A stretch of DNA of 40,536 nt from Rhizobium sp. P38BS-XIX (GTDB lineage Bacteria; Pseudomonadota; Alphaproteobacteria; Rhizobiales; Rhizobiaceae). Below, in pieces: positions 25,464 through 33,757 of the stretch; positions within the stretch are counted from its first letter, which is position 1, and each line of letters starts with the position of its first letter. The notes beneath the pieces are model-generated. The model was not told the DNA's origin. It was given only the letters and a program-made list of their open reading frames with translations, and ran no database searches. The stretch is from contig NZ_JABAIJ010000020.1 of the NCBI RefSeq assembly GCF_012641435.1, positions 1 to 40,536 of the forward strand, written 5' to 3'. Both the position numbers and the translations under genes were made by a program.

Positions 25464-26369
25464 CTATTGAACTCTCGCTTGCTCGCCCTCCAGCAATGCG
25501 CGGCGCGCAAGCAGGCCGCCCCCGACATGATCGAAGAAGGCGCGCACACGCGCCGTATTGCGCAAGTCCTTATGGGTGATCAGCCATAGTTCGCGTGTCA
25601 GTTCCTCAAGTGGCTGCTGAACACGCTCGATATCCGGTTCAAGATCGCCCAGATAGCAGGGCAGCAGCGCCAGTCCCAGGCCCGCTTTGACCGCCATCAG
25701 CTGGTTGATGAGGCTGCTCGAACGATAAGCGAAGGCGCGCGACAAAATATTTTCGGTCAGCCATTTCGATGCCGCCGCGACGGCACCGCTATCCCAGCCG
25801 ATCACGGCATGGTCCGACAATGAGTCAACATCCGTGGGCCGCCCGCGATCGGCAAGGTAAAGGCTGCTGCCATAGAAAGTCCAGGGCGTGGAGGCGATCT
25901 TGCGTCCGAACAGTTCGCCTTCGTGCGGCCGGGTTGCACGGATGGCGATGTCGGCTTCGCGGCGCAGGAGGTCGAGCTGTCTGTTATCCACCAGCAGTTC
26001 AAGCTCTATGCCGTCATGCTCTCGGCGAAAGCCCGCCAGCACCTCGTTGAGGATGCGATAGGCGAGCGTTTCGGATGAGGTGATCTTGAGCTTCCCGGAA
26101 AGCCGGGCGTCCTGACCGGTGATCGAACGATCGAGCGCCAGGATTTCCGCTTCAAGCCGCTCGGCGGCCATCACCATCTGCAGGCCGGCTTCCGTTGGGG
26201 CATATTGGTTCGAGTTTCGGTCGAAGAGCTTGACCCCGCGTCGCTTTTCCAGGGCGTTCAGCCATCGAAATATCGTCGAATGATCGTGACCGAGATCTTT
26301 CGCGGCGCCGACGAGCGATCCGGCGCGGCCGATCGCGAGCACAATCCTGAATTCGTTCCAATCTCTCAC
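25464..26369 (-). CDS. LysR-family regulator
   Basis: 301 residues from a GTG at 26369 (VRDWNEFRIVLAIGRAGSLV), which has GGGAGC upstream and begins where LysR homology begins. The open frame reaching 26633 adds 88 unrelated residues. HTH: GAAKDLGHDHSTIFRWLNAL, then EKRRGVKLFDRNSNQYAPTE. The effector domain starts near residue 95. The HDHSTIFRWL recognition helix places it with the subgroup often paired with small exporters or oxidoreductases. It is divergent from the SMR/E1 alpha/adenylation genes across a repeat-rich 380-base region, so it is the likely regulator of that operon. Confidence 0.9.
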   Translation of the reverse strand: MRDWNEFRIVLAIGRAGSLVGAAKDLGHDHSTIFRWLNALEKRRGVKLFDRNSNQYAPTEAGLQMVMAAERLEAEILALDRSITGQDARLSGKLKITSSETLAYRILNEVLAGFRREHDGIELELLVDNRQLDLLRREADIAIRATRPHEGELFGRKIASTPWTFYGSSLYLADRGRPTDVDSLSDHAVIGWDSGAVAAASKWLTENILSRAFAYRSSSLINQLMAVKAGLGLALLPCYLGDLEPDIERVQQPLEELTRELWLITHKDLRNTARVRAFFDHVGGGLLARRALLEGEQARVQ

Positions 26370-26749
26370 GCTCTTGCTCCCTCGCAAATCTACCCGACGG
26401 CTCGGTATTTCGTATTGCAAAATGGAAAGCTTGTTATCGCAAAAAGCTCTCCGTCGTGCAGTTCTGCAATCGACTATAGCGTTCGAACAAGCTCTTTTGC
26501 ATTGCAAACGTGCAAGCCGGCCTTTCTCGTTTGCAAATTCGCAAGCGTAGTCGGCGTTGTCGTGTTGCTGCTCTGCAAGGTGTGTCGCCGGCCCGGTGTT
26601 CGCAATTGCCGCGCGGAAATATCGACTTGCCAAACGACAACGGGCCTAACCGCCGCAGCCTCCCTATCATTTCCAGCGATGCCTTCGCCGATGCGGTTTT
26701 AAGCCAGCAAGGCATTGCGAGGCGAAACAACGATGGAACGGAGGCATGA
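26370..26749. promoter_or_regulatory. 380-base divergent promoter region with repeated TTGCAA-like elements
   Basis: No gene is visible. The region carries many copies of a TGCAA/CGCAA core, among them TATTGCAAAA, TTATCGCAAAA, TTCTGCAAT, CTGCAAGG and TTCGCAATT. The two best copies, TTGCAAACGTGCAAGC (26502-26517) and TTGCAAATTCGCAAGC (26531-26546), are direct repeats 29 bases apart. Such clustering suggests cooperative binding of the adjacent LysR protein. I checked for a guanidine riboswitch, since an SMR gene follows, and found no paired ACGR-loop hairpins. Confidence 0.5.
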
Positions 26750-27079
26750 ATGGGAACAGGTATGGCGTGGATACTGCTCGTCCTTTCCGGTCTTCTCGAC
26801 GTCTGCTGGGCGATCAGTGTGAAGATGGCCGACGGCTATAGCCGGTTGGCATGGTCCATCCTGTCCTTCGTTCTGCTCGCGGCCTTCATCTATGCCCTCG
26901 GCAAGGCTCTTCAGGTCCTGCCGATCGGCACTGCCTATGCGGTTTGGACAGGCATCGGCGCGATCGGATCGATCGTCGTCGGTATCGTGATCTTCCGCGA
27001 ACCTGCGACCTTCGCTCGCCTTTTCTGGATTGCGGTCACGTTGAGCGGAATCGTCGGTCTCAAGCTATCGAGCGCCTGA
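26750..27079 (+). CDS. sugE: SMR-family exporter, Gdx/SugE subtype (guanidinium-type)
   Basis: 109 residues, four membrane segments, beginning 5 bases after GGAGG. The signature LPIGTAYAVWTGIGAIGSIV in helix 3 and the helix 1 pattern SGLLDVCWAISVKMADG mark the Gdx/SugE branch, which exports guanidinium or quaternary amines as an antiparallel dimer. The essential helix 1 carboxylate, Glu in nearly all members, is Asp17 here (equivalent to position 13 of shorter homologues). A conservative change that would shift the pKa and may alter substrate. First of three same-strand genes; E1 alpha starts 47 bases later. Confidence 0.9.
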   Translation: MGTGMAWILLVLSGLLDVCWAISVKMADGYSRLAWSILSFVLLAAFIYALGKALQVLPIGTAYAVWTGIGAIGSIVVGIVIFREPATFARLFWIAVTLSGIVGLKLSSA

Positions 27080-27126
27080 AACCCTTACGGGGTGCCGCTG
27101 CTCATTTTCAATACGAAGGAAATATC

Positions 27127-28116
27127 ATGGCCAAGTCGAACGCCGATCCAAATTTCGTTTTCTCCAAGGCTGAGGAGCTGAAAGCCTTCCGCGACATGCT
27201 TCTGATCCGCCGCTTCGAGGAGCGATGTGGCCAGATGTATGGAGAGGGCCTGATCGCAGGATTCTGCCATCTTTACATCGGTCAGGAAGCCGTCGTCGTC
27301 GGCATGCAGATGACGATCGGCGAGGGCGATCAGGTCATCACGGCCTATCGCGACCATGGTCATGCCCTGATGGCAGGCATGGATCCCAAGATTGTCCTGG
27401 CGGAGCTGACCGGCCGCATGGCCGGAGCGTCGAAGGGCAAGGGCGGCTCCATGCACATCTTTGCGCCCGAGCAGGGGTTTTACGGCGGTCACGGCATTGT
27501 CGGCGCCCAGGCATCGCTGGGCACCGGCCTTGCCTTCGCCAACAAATACCGTGGCAACGACCGTGTCAGCCTGACGTATTTCGGCGACGGCGCATCGAAC
27601 CAGGGCCAGGTCTACGAGAGCTTCAACATGGCGAAAATCTGGAGCCTGCCGGTCGTCTATGTTATCGAAAACAATCACTACGGCATGGGCACCAGCATCG
27701 AGCGTGCTTCGGCAAATCTCAATCTTTCTGAGCGTGGACTGTCTCTCGGCATTCCCGGCGAACAGGTCGATGCGATGGATGTTCGCGCAGTGCGCGCCGC
27801 CGGCGCTCGAGCCGTCGACCATGCGCGATCGGGCAAAGGCCCGTTCATTCTCGAAATGCTGACCTACCGCTATCGCGGACATTCGATGTCGGATCCTGCC
27901 AAATACCGCTCTCGCGAAGAGGTGCAGAAGATGAAGACCGAAAATGATCCGATCGATCATTCTCGCGCCCGCATTCTTGAAGACGGTCATGCCACCGAAG
28001 CGGATATCAAGCTGATCGAAAAGGAGATCAAGGACATCGTCGCCGAGGCGGTCGATTTTGCCAAGGCGAGCCCGATGCCGGATGTCTCGGAGCTTTATAC
28101 CGACGTCTATGCATGA
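27127..28116 (+). CDS. Pyruvate dehydrogenase E1 alpha-like subunit, without an E1 beta partner
   Basis: 329 residues. It carries the thiamine-diphosphate motif GDGASNQGQVYESFNMAK with ENNHYGMGTS (GDG...NN), the substrate-channel region YIGQEAVVVGMQM and YRDHGHALMAGMD, and the phosphorylation-loop equivalent YRYRGHSMSDPAKYRSREEV. It is very like rhizobial PdhA but lacks the usual Lys/Ala-rich N-terminal extension. E1 alpha normally needs E1 beta plus E2/E3, and none is present. Instead it sits between an SMR exporter and an adenylation enzyme. The stop lies within the start context of the next gene (GCATGAGAGG). It either borrows the housekeeping E1 beta or works alone in a special pathway. 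Confidence 0.93.
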   Translation: MAKSNADPNFVFSKAEELKAFRDMLLIRRFEERCGQMYGEGLIAGFCHLYIGQEAVVVGMQMTIGEGDQVITAYRDHGHALMAGMDPKIVLAELTGRMAGASKGKGGSMHIFAPEQGFYGGHGIVGAQASLGTGLAFANKYRGNDRVSLTYFGDGASNQGQVYESFNMAKIWSLPVVYVIENNHYGMGTSIERASANLNLSERGLSLGIPGEQVDAMDVRAVRAAGARAVDHARSGKGPFILEMLTYRYRGHSMSDPAKYRSREEVQKMKTENDPIDHSRARILEDGHATEADIKLIEKEIKDIVAEAVDFAKASPMPDVSELYTDVYA

Positions 28117-28127
28117 GAGGCGGGCGA

Positions 28128-29669
28128 ATGACGTTTGATGAGACGCTTCTGGCTGCGGCCAGAAAGTTTCGCGAAAGGCCTGCAATCACGGTGGCCGGCG
28201 ATCGGGGCTCCTATGAGGAGCTGTTTCTTGCCGCCATCAAGGTTTGCGAGCGCTTGAGAAGCGCCGGTGTCGAACCGCGCCAGCTGGTTGCAATCTGCGC
28301 GGAACGAACCTTTACGGCTTACGCCTCCATCCTGGGTATTCTGCTTGCAGGGTGTGGTTATGTGCCTTTGAACGTGACGTTCCCATCGGTTAGAAACAGC
28401 CAGATCCTTTCGTCGTCCCAGGCCACGGCGCTCATTGTCGATAACAGCGTCGCCACCCGGATGGAGCATCATATCGGCAGTCTCCCGGCAGGCGTCACCA
28501 TGCTGGAGGTGGATGCCGATCCGCGATTCCTCGCGAACGGCGCGGACCTCGATAGCTTCGTCTCGCGTCGGGCTCTTAAGGATGACGCGGTCGCCTATCT
28601 GCTCTTCACATCGGGAACGACCGGGATACCGAAGGGAGTGCCGATCAGTGCTGGCAATCTCACATCTTATCTCGAAGCGGTTCATAAGCTCATTCCGCTT
28701 GATACCAGTGACCGTGTCCTTCAGGCGGTCGATCTGACCTTCGATCTATCAGTCCACGATATGATGCTGTGCTGGCTTCATGGCGCGGAGCTGTTTGTCG
28801 CACCACAGAATGGCGCTATTCTTGCGCCGCGGCTAATCAAGGCGAACAACCTCACGGCCTGTCTCATTGTCCCGTCTGCCGCCGCCAAAGCCGTCGAGCT
28901 TGGGCTGGTCTCTGACAATTGCATGCCCTCCCTCAAATATAGTCTCTTTGCCGGCGAAGCATTCCCGGTTTCCCTTGGCCGCAAATGGCAGGCGGCGGCA
29001 TCCAACGCAGCGATCTTCAACCTTTACGGTCCGACCGAGGGTACGATCCACACTTCCTGTTATCGCGTTGATGCAGGGAATGTCTTCGAGGGAGCCGTAA
29101 CGCCGATCGGCTGGGCTATCGGTGAACAGAAATTATCGATCCGGGGACAGAATGGAGAAGAAGTGCCAGATGGCGAAACAGGCGAGATCTGGCTCAGTGG
29201 CCCGCAAATGACGGCAGGTTACTGGAACGCACCGGCGTTGGATGCCGAGAAATTTGTTCACGACAGAGATGAGCGGTGGTATCGAACCGGCGATCTCGGC
29301 CGATGGCATGCGGAACACGGGGTCATCTTCGCGGGCAGGCTGGATCGTCAGGTCAAGCTTCGCGGATATCGCGTCGAACTCCAGGATATCGAGGCCGCTC
29401 TGACGCGGGCTTCGCAGAGCGAGCAAGCGGCGGTTATTGCATGGCCACGGCGCCCGGACGGAACGATCGATTTCATCGTGGCATTTGTGGCGGGCGGTCA
29501 GCGCGATATCGACGCAATCAGGAGGGGCCTGGTTCTTTTATTGCCGCCCTACATGCTTCCGGCCGAGATCCATTTTATCGATGACCTCCCCTTGAATGTG
29601 AACGGCAAGATCGACTACCGAGCCTTGACGGAGATGCGCGACAATCTTGATCGACTGATGCAGCAATAA
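28128..29669 (+). CDS. Stand-alone amino-acid-type adenylation enzyme (AMP-binding, DltA-like)
   Basis: 513 residues from the ATG at 28128, which follows GAGGCGGG; an ATG at 28113 overlapping the E1 alpha stop adds five residues. Adenylation core motifs: LLFTSGTTGIPKG (A3, about 157-169), VDLTFDLSVHDMM (A4, with the Asp that binds an amino group in amino-acid-activating enzymes), YGPTEGT (A5, about 300), YRTGDLGRW (A7), GRLDRQVKLRGYRVEL (A8) and NVNGKIDY with the catalytic Lys near 494 (A10). It activates a carboxylate, probably an amino acid as in DltA. No carrier-protein, condensation or thioesterase domain is fused or nearby, so the acceptor is unknown. It is probably co-translated with E1 alpha. 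Confidence 0.9.
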   Translation: MTFDETLLAAARKFRERPAITVAGDRGSYEELFLAAIKVCERLRSAGVEPRQLVAICAERTFTAYASILGILLAGCGYVPLNVTFPSVRNSQILSSSQATALIVDNSVATRMEHHIGSLPAGVTMLEVDADPRFLANGADLDSFVSRRALKDDAVAYLLFTSGTTGIPKGVPISAGNLTSYLEAVHKLIPLDTSDRVLQAVDLTFDLSVHDMMLCWLHGAELFVAPQNGAILAPRLIKANNLTACLIVPSAAAKAVELGLVSDNCMPSLKYSLFAGEAFPVSLGRKWQAAASNAAIFNLYGPTEGTIHTSCYRVDAGNVFEGAVTPIGWAIGEQKLSIRGQNGEEVPDGETGEIWLSGPQMTAGYWNAPALDAEKFVHDRDERWYRTGDLGRWHAEHGVIFAGRLDRQVKLRGYRVELQDIEAALTRASQSEQAAVIAWPRRPDGTIDFIVAFVAGGQRDIDAIRRGLVLLLPPYMLPAEIHFIDDLPLNVNGKIDYRALTEMRDNLDRLMQQ

Positions 29670-29724
29670 CGGCGCTGCCGATTGCCTGCTTCTGCGGGCT
29701 CTGGCAACTATCATGCGGCGACCT

Positions 29725-30636
29725 TCACCCTGATCCGCCCGCCAAGGCGTCCTTTGGGAATTCAGCCGCAAGCGTGTCTATGAACTTGCGCACGGCGGGT
29801 GGAAGACCGCGTCGTGTCGTGAACACGAGATGTACCAGTCCCTTCATGCCGCGCCATGCCGGCAACACCCGAACCAGTTTCCCATCCGCCAGCGCTTGAC
29901 GGCAGGTATGATCCGGCAGCAGCGCAACGCCAAGGCCGGCGATTGCCGCCGCTCGGATGGCAGTGAAATCGGCACACCCCATTCTCGGCTCGTGCCGAAG
30001 CGTATGCGCGCGAGCGTCGTCGGTCTCCAGAAACCAGTTCACTTCGCCCTGGTCGTCGGTCGTGGAAAGCGCCGGCTGGTTTGCCAACTCCTCGATAGTA
30101 CCGATGCGGCTCGCGAGCTGTGGGCTCGCGACGAGAATGCGGATCGAATTGCCGAGCGAGCGCATGGTCAGCGAAGCGTCGCCGTCGAGCACCGTGCGTA
30201 CGCGCAACGCGACGTCTATCCGTTCGGCGATAAGGTCGACTGGCCGATCAACGGCGACGAGTTGCAAGTGTACCTTGGGATAGCGATCCAGGAATTGCGT
30301 CACGATTCCGGAAATAGGCTCGATGAGGCCTGTCGGGCAACTCATGCGGATCAATCCGTGCGGCTCCAGCTGAGCTTCAGCCACCAGCGCCTCGGCTCGT
30401 TCGGCCTCGGCGAGCATCGCCTTACAACGCGCGTAGAAGGACTGGCCGACGTCGGTCACGCGAAAACGCCGGCTGGAACGTTCGATCAGCCGGACGCCCA
30501 ACCTGGCTTCCAGCCCGGCGACCCGGCGGCTGAGCTTCGATTTGGGTTCGCGCAGCGCCCTGCCGGCGGCAGCGAAACCGCCATGTGTCACAACCTCCGC
30601 AAAATATACCAGATCGTTCAGGTCCGCTCGCATCAT
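29725..30636 (-). CDS. LysR-family regulator of the adjacent SDR/NTF2 genes
   Basis: 303 residues from the ATG at 30636 (MMRADLNDLVYFAEVVTHGG); the next codon is also ATG, and the frame upstream to 30684 is not conserved. HTH: FAAAGRALREPKSKLSRRVA, LEARLGVRLIERSSRRFRVT. The effector domain runs from about residue 90, with RADFTA-like and TTRRGLPPAVRKFIDTLA regions typical of the AaeR-like group. It is divergent from the SDR gene (108 bases between starts). This LysR/SDR pairing is common in rhizobia and implies that the regulator induces the SDR in response to its substrate. It converges with the adenylation gene. Confidence 0.92.
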   Translation of the reverse strand: MMRADLNDLVYFAEVVTHGGFAAAGRALREPKSKLSRRVAGLEARLGVRLIERSSRRFRVTDVGQSFYARCKAMLAEAERAEALVAEAQLEPHGLIRMSCPTGLIEPISGIVTQFLDRYPKVHLQLVAVDRPVDLIAERIDVALRVRTVLDGDASLTMRSLGNSIRILVASPQLASRIGTIEELANQPALSTTDDQGEVNWFLETDDARAHTLRHEPRMGCADFTAIRAAAIAGLGVALLPDHTCRQALADGKLVRVLPAWRGMKGLVHLVFTTRRGLPPAVRKFIDTLAAEFPKDALAGGSG

Positions 30637-30744
30637 CGTTCTCCATATAGAACGGTAAGTAGCATTATTGCCGACTATTTGCATCAGCGTTCTGCTGGCA
30701 TTGTCTTCTCAACGGCAAACAAGCCGGATCAGAGGAGAATGACA

Positions 30745-31497
30745 ATGAGCAACAAGTTTGAAAACAAGGTCGTAATCGTCACCGGTGGCACCAGCGGCAT
30801 TGGTCTTGCGACCGCTAAGGCGTTCTCGGCCGAGGGTGCCTCCGTGTTCATCACCGGCCGTCGGCAGGAGACGCTCGATGCCGCAGTCAAGGCCATCGGC
30901 GGTCGCGTTACCGGCGTGAGAGGCGACATGGGCAAGCTCGCGGATATCGACCGGCTCTATGATGCTGTTCAGCAGAAGCATTCCCACATCGACGTTGTCT
31001 TTGCCAATGCCGGTGGCGGCGAGTTCGCCCCGCTGGGCGCGATTACGGAAGAGCATTATCAAAAGACGTTCGATACCAACGTGAAGGGCGTATTGTTCAC
31101 GGTTCAGAAAGCATTGCCGCTTCTGCGCGACGGCGCGTCGATCGTCCTGACGTCGTCGACGACAAGCGTATCCGGCACGCCGGCCTTCAGCGTTTATTCG
31201 GCAACAAAGGCCGCGATCCGTAACTTCGCCCGCAACTGGATCCTCGATCTGAAAGATCGCCACATCCGTGTCAACGCCATCAGCCCCGGCGTCACCGACA
31301 CCGAAGGCCTCAATGAGCTCTTCGGCAGCGGCAACCAGGCTGAGGGAACGAAGAACTACCTCGCCGGCCTCATTCCGGCCGGACGCATCGGCAAGCCCGA
31401 AGAGATCGCCAAGGCTGTTCTCTTTCTTGCCTCCGACGATGCGTCCTTCGTCAACGGTGTAGAACTCTTCGTCGATGGCGGCCAAGTCCAGATCTGA
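30745..31497 (+). CDS. Classical short-chain dehydrogenase/reductase
   Basis: 250 residues from the ATG at 30745, 8 bases after AGGAG; an ATG at 30739 is in frame but too close to that site. Cofactor motif TGGTSGIG (13-20) with GRR at 38-40 suggesting NADP(H) preference, NAG at 88-90, Asn112, Ser138, Tyr151 and Lys155 (YSATK): the full catalytic tetrad. The C-terminal VNGVELFVDGGQVQI is typical. It oxidises an alcohol or reduces a ketone or enone of unknown identity. Co-transcribed with the NTF2-like gene 26 bases downstream and divergent from its probable LysR regulator. Confidence 0.94.
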   Translation: MSNKFENKVVIVTGGTSGIGLATAKAFSAEGASVFITGRRQETLDAAVKAIGGRVTGVRGDMGKLADIDRLYDAVQQKHSHIDVVFANAGGGEFAPLGAITEEHYQKTFDTNVKGVLFTVQKALPLLRDGASIVLTSSTTSVSGTPAFSVYSATKAAIRNFARNWILDLKDRHIRVNAISPGVTDTEGLNELFGSGNQAEGTKNYLAGLIPAGRIGKPEEIAKAVLFLASDDASFVNGVELFVDGGQVQI

Positions 31498-31523
31498 TCG
31501 ATACGGTTTTAAGGAGAGCAAAC

Positions 31524-31904
31524 ATGGCAGACATTGCGACTTTGCTTGAGCGGAACTTGCAGGGCATTTTCGGGGAGGGTGATGAAACTCTCCGCCGCAA
31601 GGTGGCCGACGAGATTCTCGCTGAAGACGCCGTCTTCGTTGAGCCACATGGCATTTATCGCGGACGCGATGAGATCGTACGGATCGCCGGTGAGATCCGC
31701 GCCAAGCATCCGAGCTTTCACTATACGCCGCTGGCGCCGGCAGACGTGCTTCAGGAGCAGGCAGGCCGTGTGAAATGGGTCGCCGGCGAGCCCGGAGAGT
31801 CTCCAGTCTATGCCGGCACCGATTTCATCGTTGCCAAAGACGGTAAGATCGCTGCGATCTATCTCTTTTTTGACGGGCAGCCTGATCCGACAAATCTGTC
31901 TTAA
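31524..31904 (+). CDS. NTF2-like (SnoaL/ketosteroid-isomerase-fold) protein
   Basis: 126 residues beginning 6 bases after AAGGAGAG. The fold pattern is clear: an N-terminal helix (LLERNLQGIFGEGDETLRRK), EILAEDAVFVEPHGIYRGRD, then strands ending in TDFIVAKDGKIAAIYLFFDG. Such proteins are small isomerases, dehydratases or binding proteins. It lies directly behind the SDR, so it may act on the same small molecule. The substrate is unknown. Confidence 0.9.
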   Translation: MADIATLLERNLQGIFGEGDETLRRKVADEILAEDAVFVEPHGIYRGRDEIVRIAGEIRAKHPSFHYTPLAPADVLQEQAGRVKWVAGEPGESPVYAGTDFIVAKDGKIAAIYLFFDGQPDPTNLS

Positions 31905-31935
31905 GCGGCGTGATCGCTGCGGCCTAAACATCATA

Positions 31936-31962
31936 AGCCGCCGATTCAATTCATCGGCGGCT
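31936..31962. terminator. Bidirectional hairpin between NTF2-like and PAS genes
   Basis: AGCCGCCGAT and ATCGGCGGCT form a perfect 10-bp stem around a 7-base loop. It stands between two convergent genes (stops at 31904 and 31990). A stable, well-placed transcription end for both; only short T runs follow. Confidence 0.65.
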
Positions 31963-31989
31963 TGCCTACATCTTGATGCCTGGGAGTTT

Positions 31990-32373
31990 TCAGGCGCAAT
32001 CGACGGGATGAACGATCCCGGCATAATGGACGGGATTTCCCGACCGATCTCGGAAGCAGCGGCCCTGCGCCATCACCAATCGGGCGATACCGTTGCGATC
32101 ATGAACGCGATATTCCTCTCGGTAAGGCATCGCGTCGATGATTGCCCGCCTTATGCTTCGCGCAAGGCGCGGCCGATCTGAAACATGGACTCGAGCCAGA
32201 TATTTTTCGAGTGGCAATCCGCGAAGAGTATCCTGCTGCTCAAGGCCAAATAGCTTTGCGACTGCCGTATCCGCAAAGACCATATTGCTCTCTATACTCC
32301 ATGTCCAAATGCCTGCTTCCTCGAGCTGGCATTGTTCTATGTCCGCCGTCACCAATAATATCCCCACCTGCAA
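31990..32373 (-). CDS. Small PAS-domain protein
   Basis: About 127 residues if begun at the TTG at 32373; a GTG at 32352 (VTADIEQCQLEEAGIWTW) is equally likely. PAS_3-type pattern: AGIWTWSIESNMVFADTAVA, LFGLEQQDTL, then VHVSDRPRLARSIRRAIIDA, EEYRVHDRNGIARLVMAQGR and FRDRSGNPVHYAGIVHPVD. There is no output domain. The isolated PAS could be a sensor subunit or the remnant of a longer sensor. It is divergent from the HlyD/ABC/FtsX operon across 247 AT-rich bases, which holds a small CACCT-TC-AGGTG palindrome (32489-32500). Confidence 0.7.
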   Translation of the reverse strand: MQVGILLVTADIEQCQLEEAGIWTWSIESNMVFADTAVAKLFGLEQQDTLRGLPLEKYLARVHVSDRPRLARSIRRAIIDAMPYREEYRVHDRNGIARLVMAQGRCFRDRSGNPVHYAGIVHPVDCA

Positions 32374-32620
32374 TCATAATACTATTTAGCATAATTTCTG
32401 CCGACTGTCTCCTCTTGTTCGTTGCTCTGTTGGGCGAAAATGTTTTTCTTTATCTATACTTAGCTTCGATTGTCTTTGAATCTTAGTGCACCTTCAGGTG
32501 GTGTGAAGATGTCGAATAATCTCGCGGACGGTGAAGCGTCGAAAGGACGAGATCGCGATCGAGGACTGTCTCGAACGTGTTTGAGGTCGATGCTCCGCGT
32601 CAATTGTTCATGTTGGCGGC

Positions 32621-33757
32621 ATGAACACGATGACCGAATACAATCGCAAACTTGCCGAGACGCTCAGGTCTTTTTCGCTTGAGCCTTCGTTGCCAACCAT
32701 CGAGCCGCCGGTCCAAAAACATCGGCGACTTGTTTTCTCGGGTGTCATGCTCACACTGGGCATTGGCGCAATCGCGCTTGTTGTCCTCTGGTCGGAGGTT
32801 GCGCCTCTCCTTAAGACGATGATCGAGCCCAATCCCGGAACCGCCGCTGGCAAAAGCAACGTGTCTCTGAGCGAGAAGGAAGGCAGCAGAGCGGTTTCAA
32901 CGGTCTCTGCAGCGGGTTCGCCGCGCCAAGCCTCTCTCCCCCGACCGACATCCCTGGCGGAGATAACCGGTTCCGGCTTCGTCGTTGCGCCACGCGCCGT
33001 GACGGTGTTCTCCAAATATGAGGGGCAGGTTGCCTCCATACGTACCCGCATCGGCGATCATGTCGAGACCGGGCAGATTGTGGTCGGCATCGAGGATATC
33101 AGCGCCGATTTTACGCTCCAGCAAGCGAGAGCTGATGCCGATGCAGCCAGGTTTGTCCTCGACGGCAAGATCCTTGAACTCCGGCAGGCCAGCAATTCCC
33201 TGCGGCGCAACATAGCACTCTCCGCCAGGAATGCCGTCTCGACCCAGGCCGTCGAAGAAGCGCAGACTGCCCGGGATATGGCTGAAAACGCCGTCGATCA
33301 GGCTCGTCAAACGTACGTCAGGGCTCAGCTTGGCGTCTCGATGGCGCAGGAGCGTATCGATGCGCTCATCGTCAGGGCTCCAATCGCAGGTACGGTAACC
33401 CGGCTCGACGCCCATGTTGGCGGTCGCATTCTGGCCCGGATCGATAGCATCAAGGAAAACGAAAGCCTGCTGACGATCACCGATACCCAAAGTCTGGCGA
33501 TCGATGCTGACGTGGCGGAAACCAACATCGCTGCGCTGCGTCCGGGACTTCGCGGCGAGGCCGTCCTCGACGGCTTTCCGGAAAAGCCCTTTACCATCGA
33601 GGTCCAACAGCTTTGGCCTGTCGCTTCGGCGGAGAAAGGTACGATCACCCTGCGTCTCGCGCTTGTCGACCCGCCCGCCGGCATTCTGCCGAACATGGCC
33701 GCGCGCATCCGCATCACAACCAATCCGACACAGCGGCAAGGAGACATCTCGCAATGA
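32621..33757 (+). CDS. HlyD/MacA-type membrane fusion protein of an ABC exporter
   Basis: 378 residues. A short cytoplasmic N-terminus, a membrane anchor (RLVFSGVMLTLGIGAIALVV) and a Ser/Pro-rich linker come first. The first lipoyl half follows (GSGFVVAPRAVTVFSKYEGQ), then a coiled coil (about 170-245, including AVEEAQTARDMAENAVDQAR), the second lipoyl half (IVRAPIAGTVTRLDAHVGGR) and a beta-barrel. It connects the inner-membrane ABC exporter below to an outer-membrane channel, which is not encoded here. Its stop overlaps the ATPase start (ATGA). The start ribosome-binding site is weak; the ATG at 32630 is an alternative. Confidence 0.92.
   Translation: MNTMTEYNRKLAETLRSFSLEPSLPTIEPPVQKHRRLVFSGVMLTLGIGAIALVVLWSEVAPLLKTMIEPNPGTAAGKSNVSLSEKEGSRAVSTVSAAGSPRQASLPRPTSLAEITGSGFVVAPRAVTVFSKYEGQVASIRTRIGDHVETGQIVVGIEDISADFTLQQARADADAARFVLDGKILELRQASNSLRRNIALSARNAVSTQAVEEAQTARDMAENAVDQARQTYVRAQLGVSMAQERIDALIVRAPIAGTVTRLDAHVGGRILARIDSIKENESLLTITDTQSLAIDADVAETNIAALRPGLRGEAVLDGFPEKPFTIEVQQLWPVASAEKGTITLRLALVDPPAGILPNMAARIRITTNPTQRQGDISQ

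Noticed and set aside
26370..26749. Guanidine riboswitch upstream of the Gdx-type SMR gene
   Set aside because: No ykkC-like core and no pair of short hairpins with ACGR loops found by eye. The only candidate stem (CCGA-CGGC-TCGG) has the wrong loop.
29830..30744. Long plus-strand open frame running through the LysR gene into the SDR
   Set aside because: The part before the SDR is antisense to LysR and has no motif. The SDR start at 30745 has its own ribosome-binding site.
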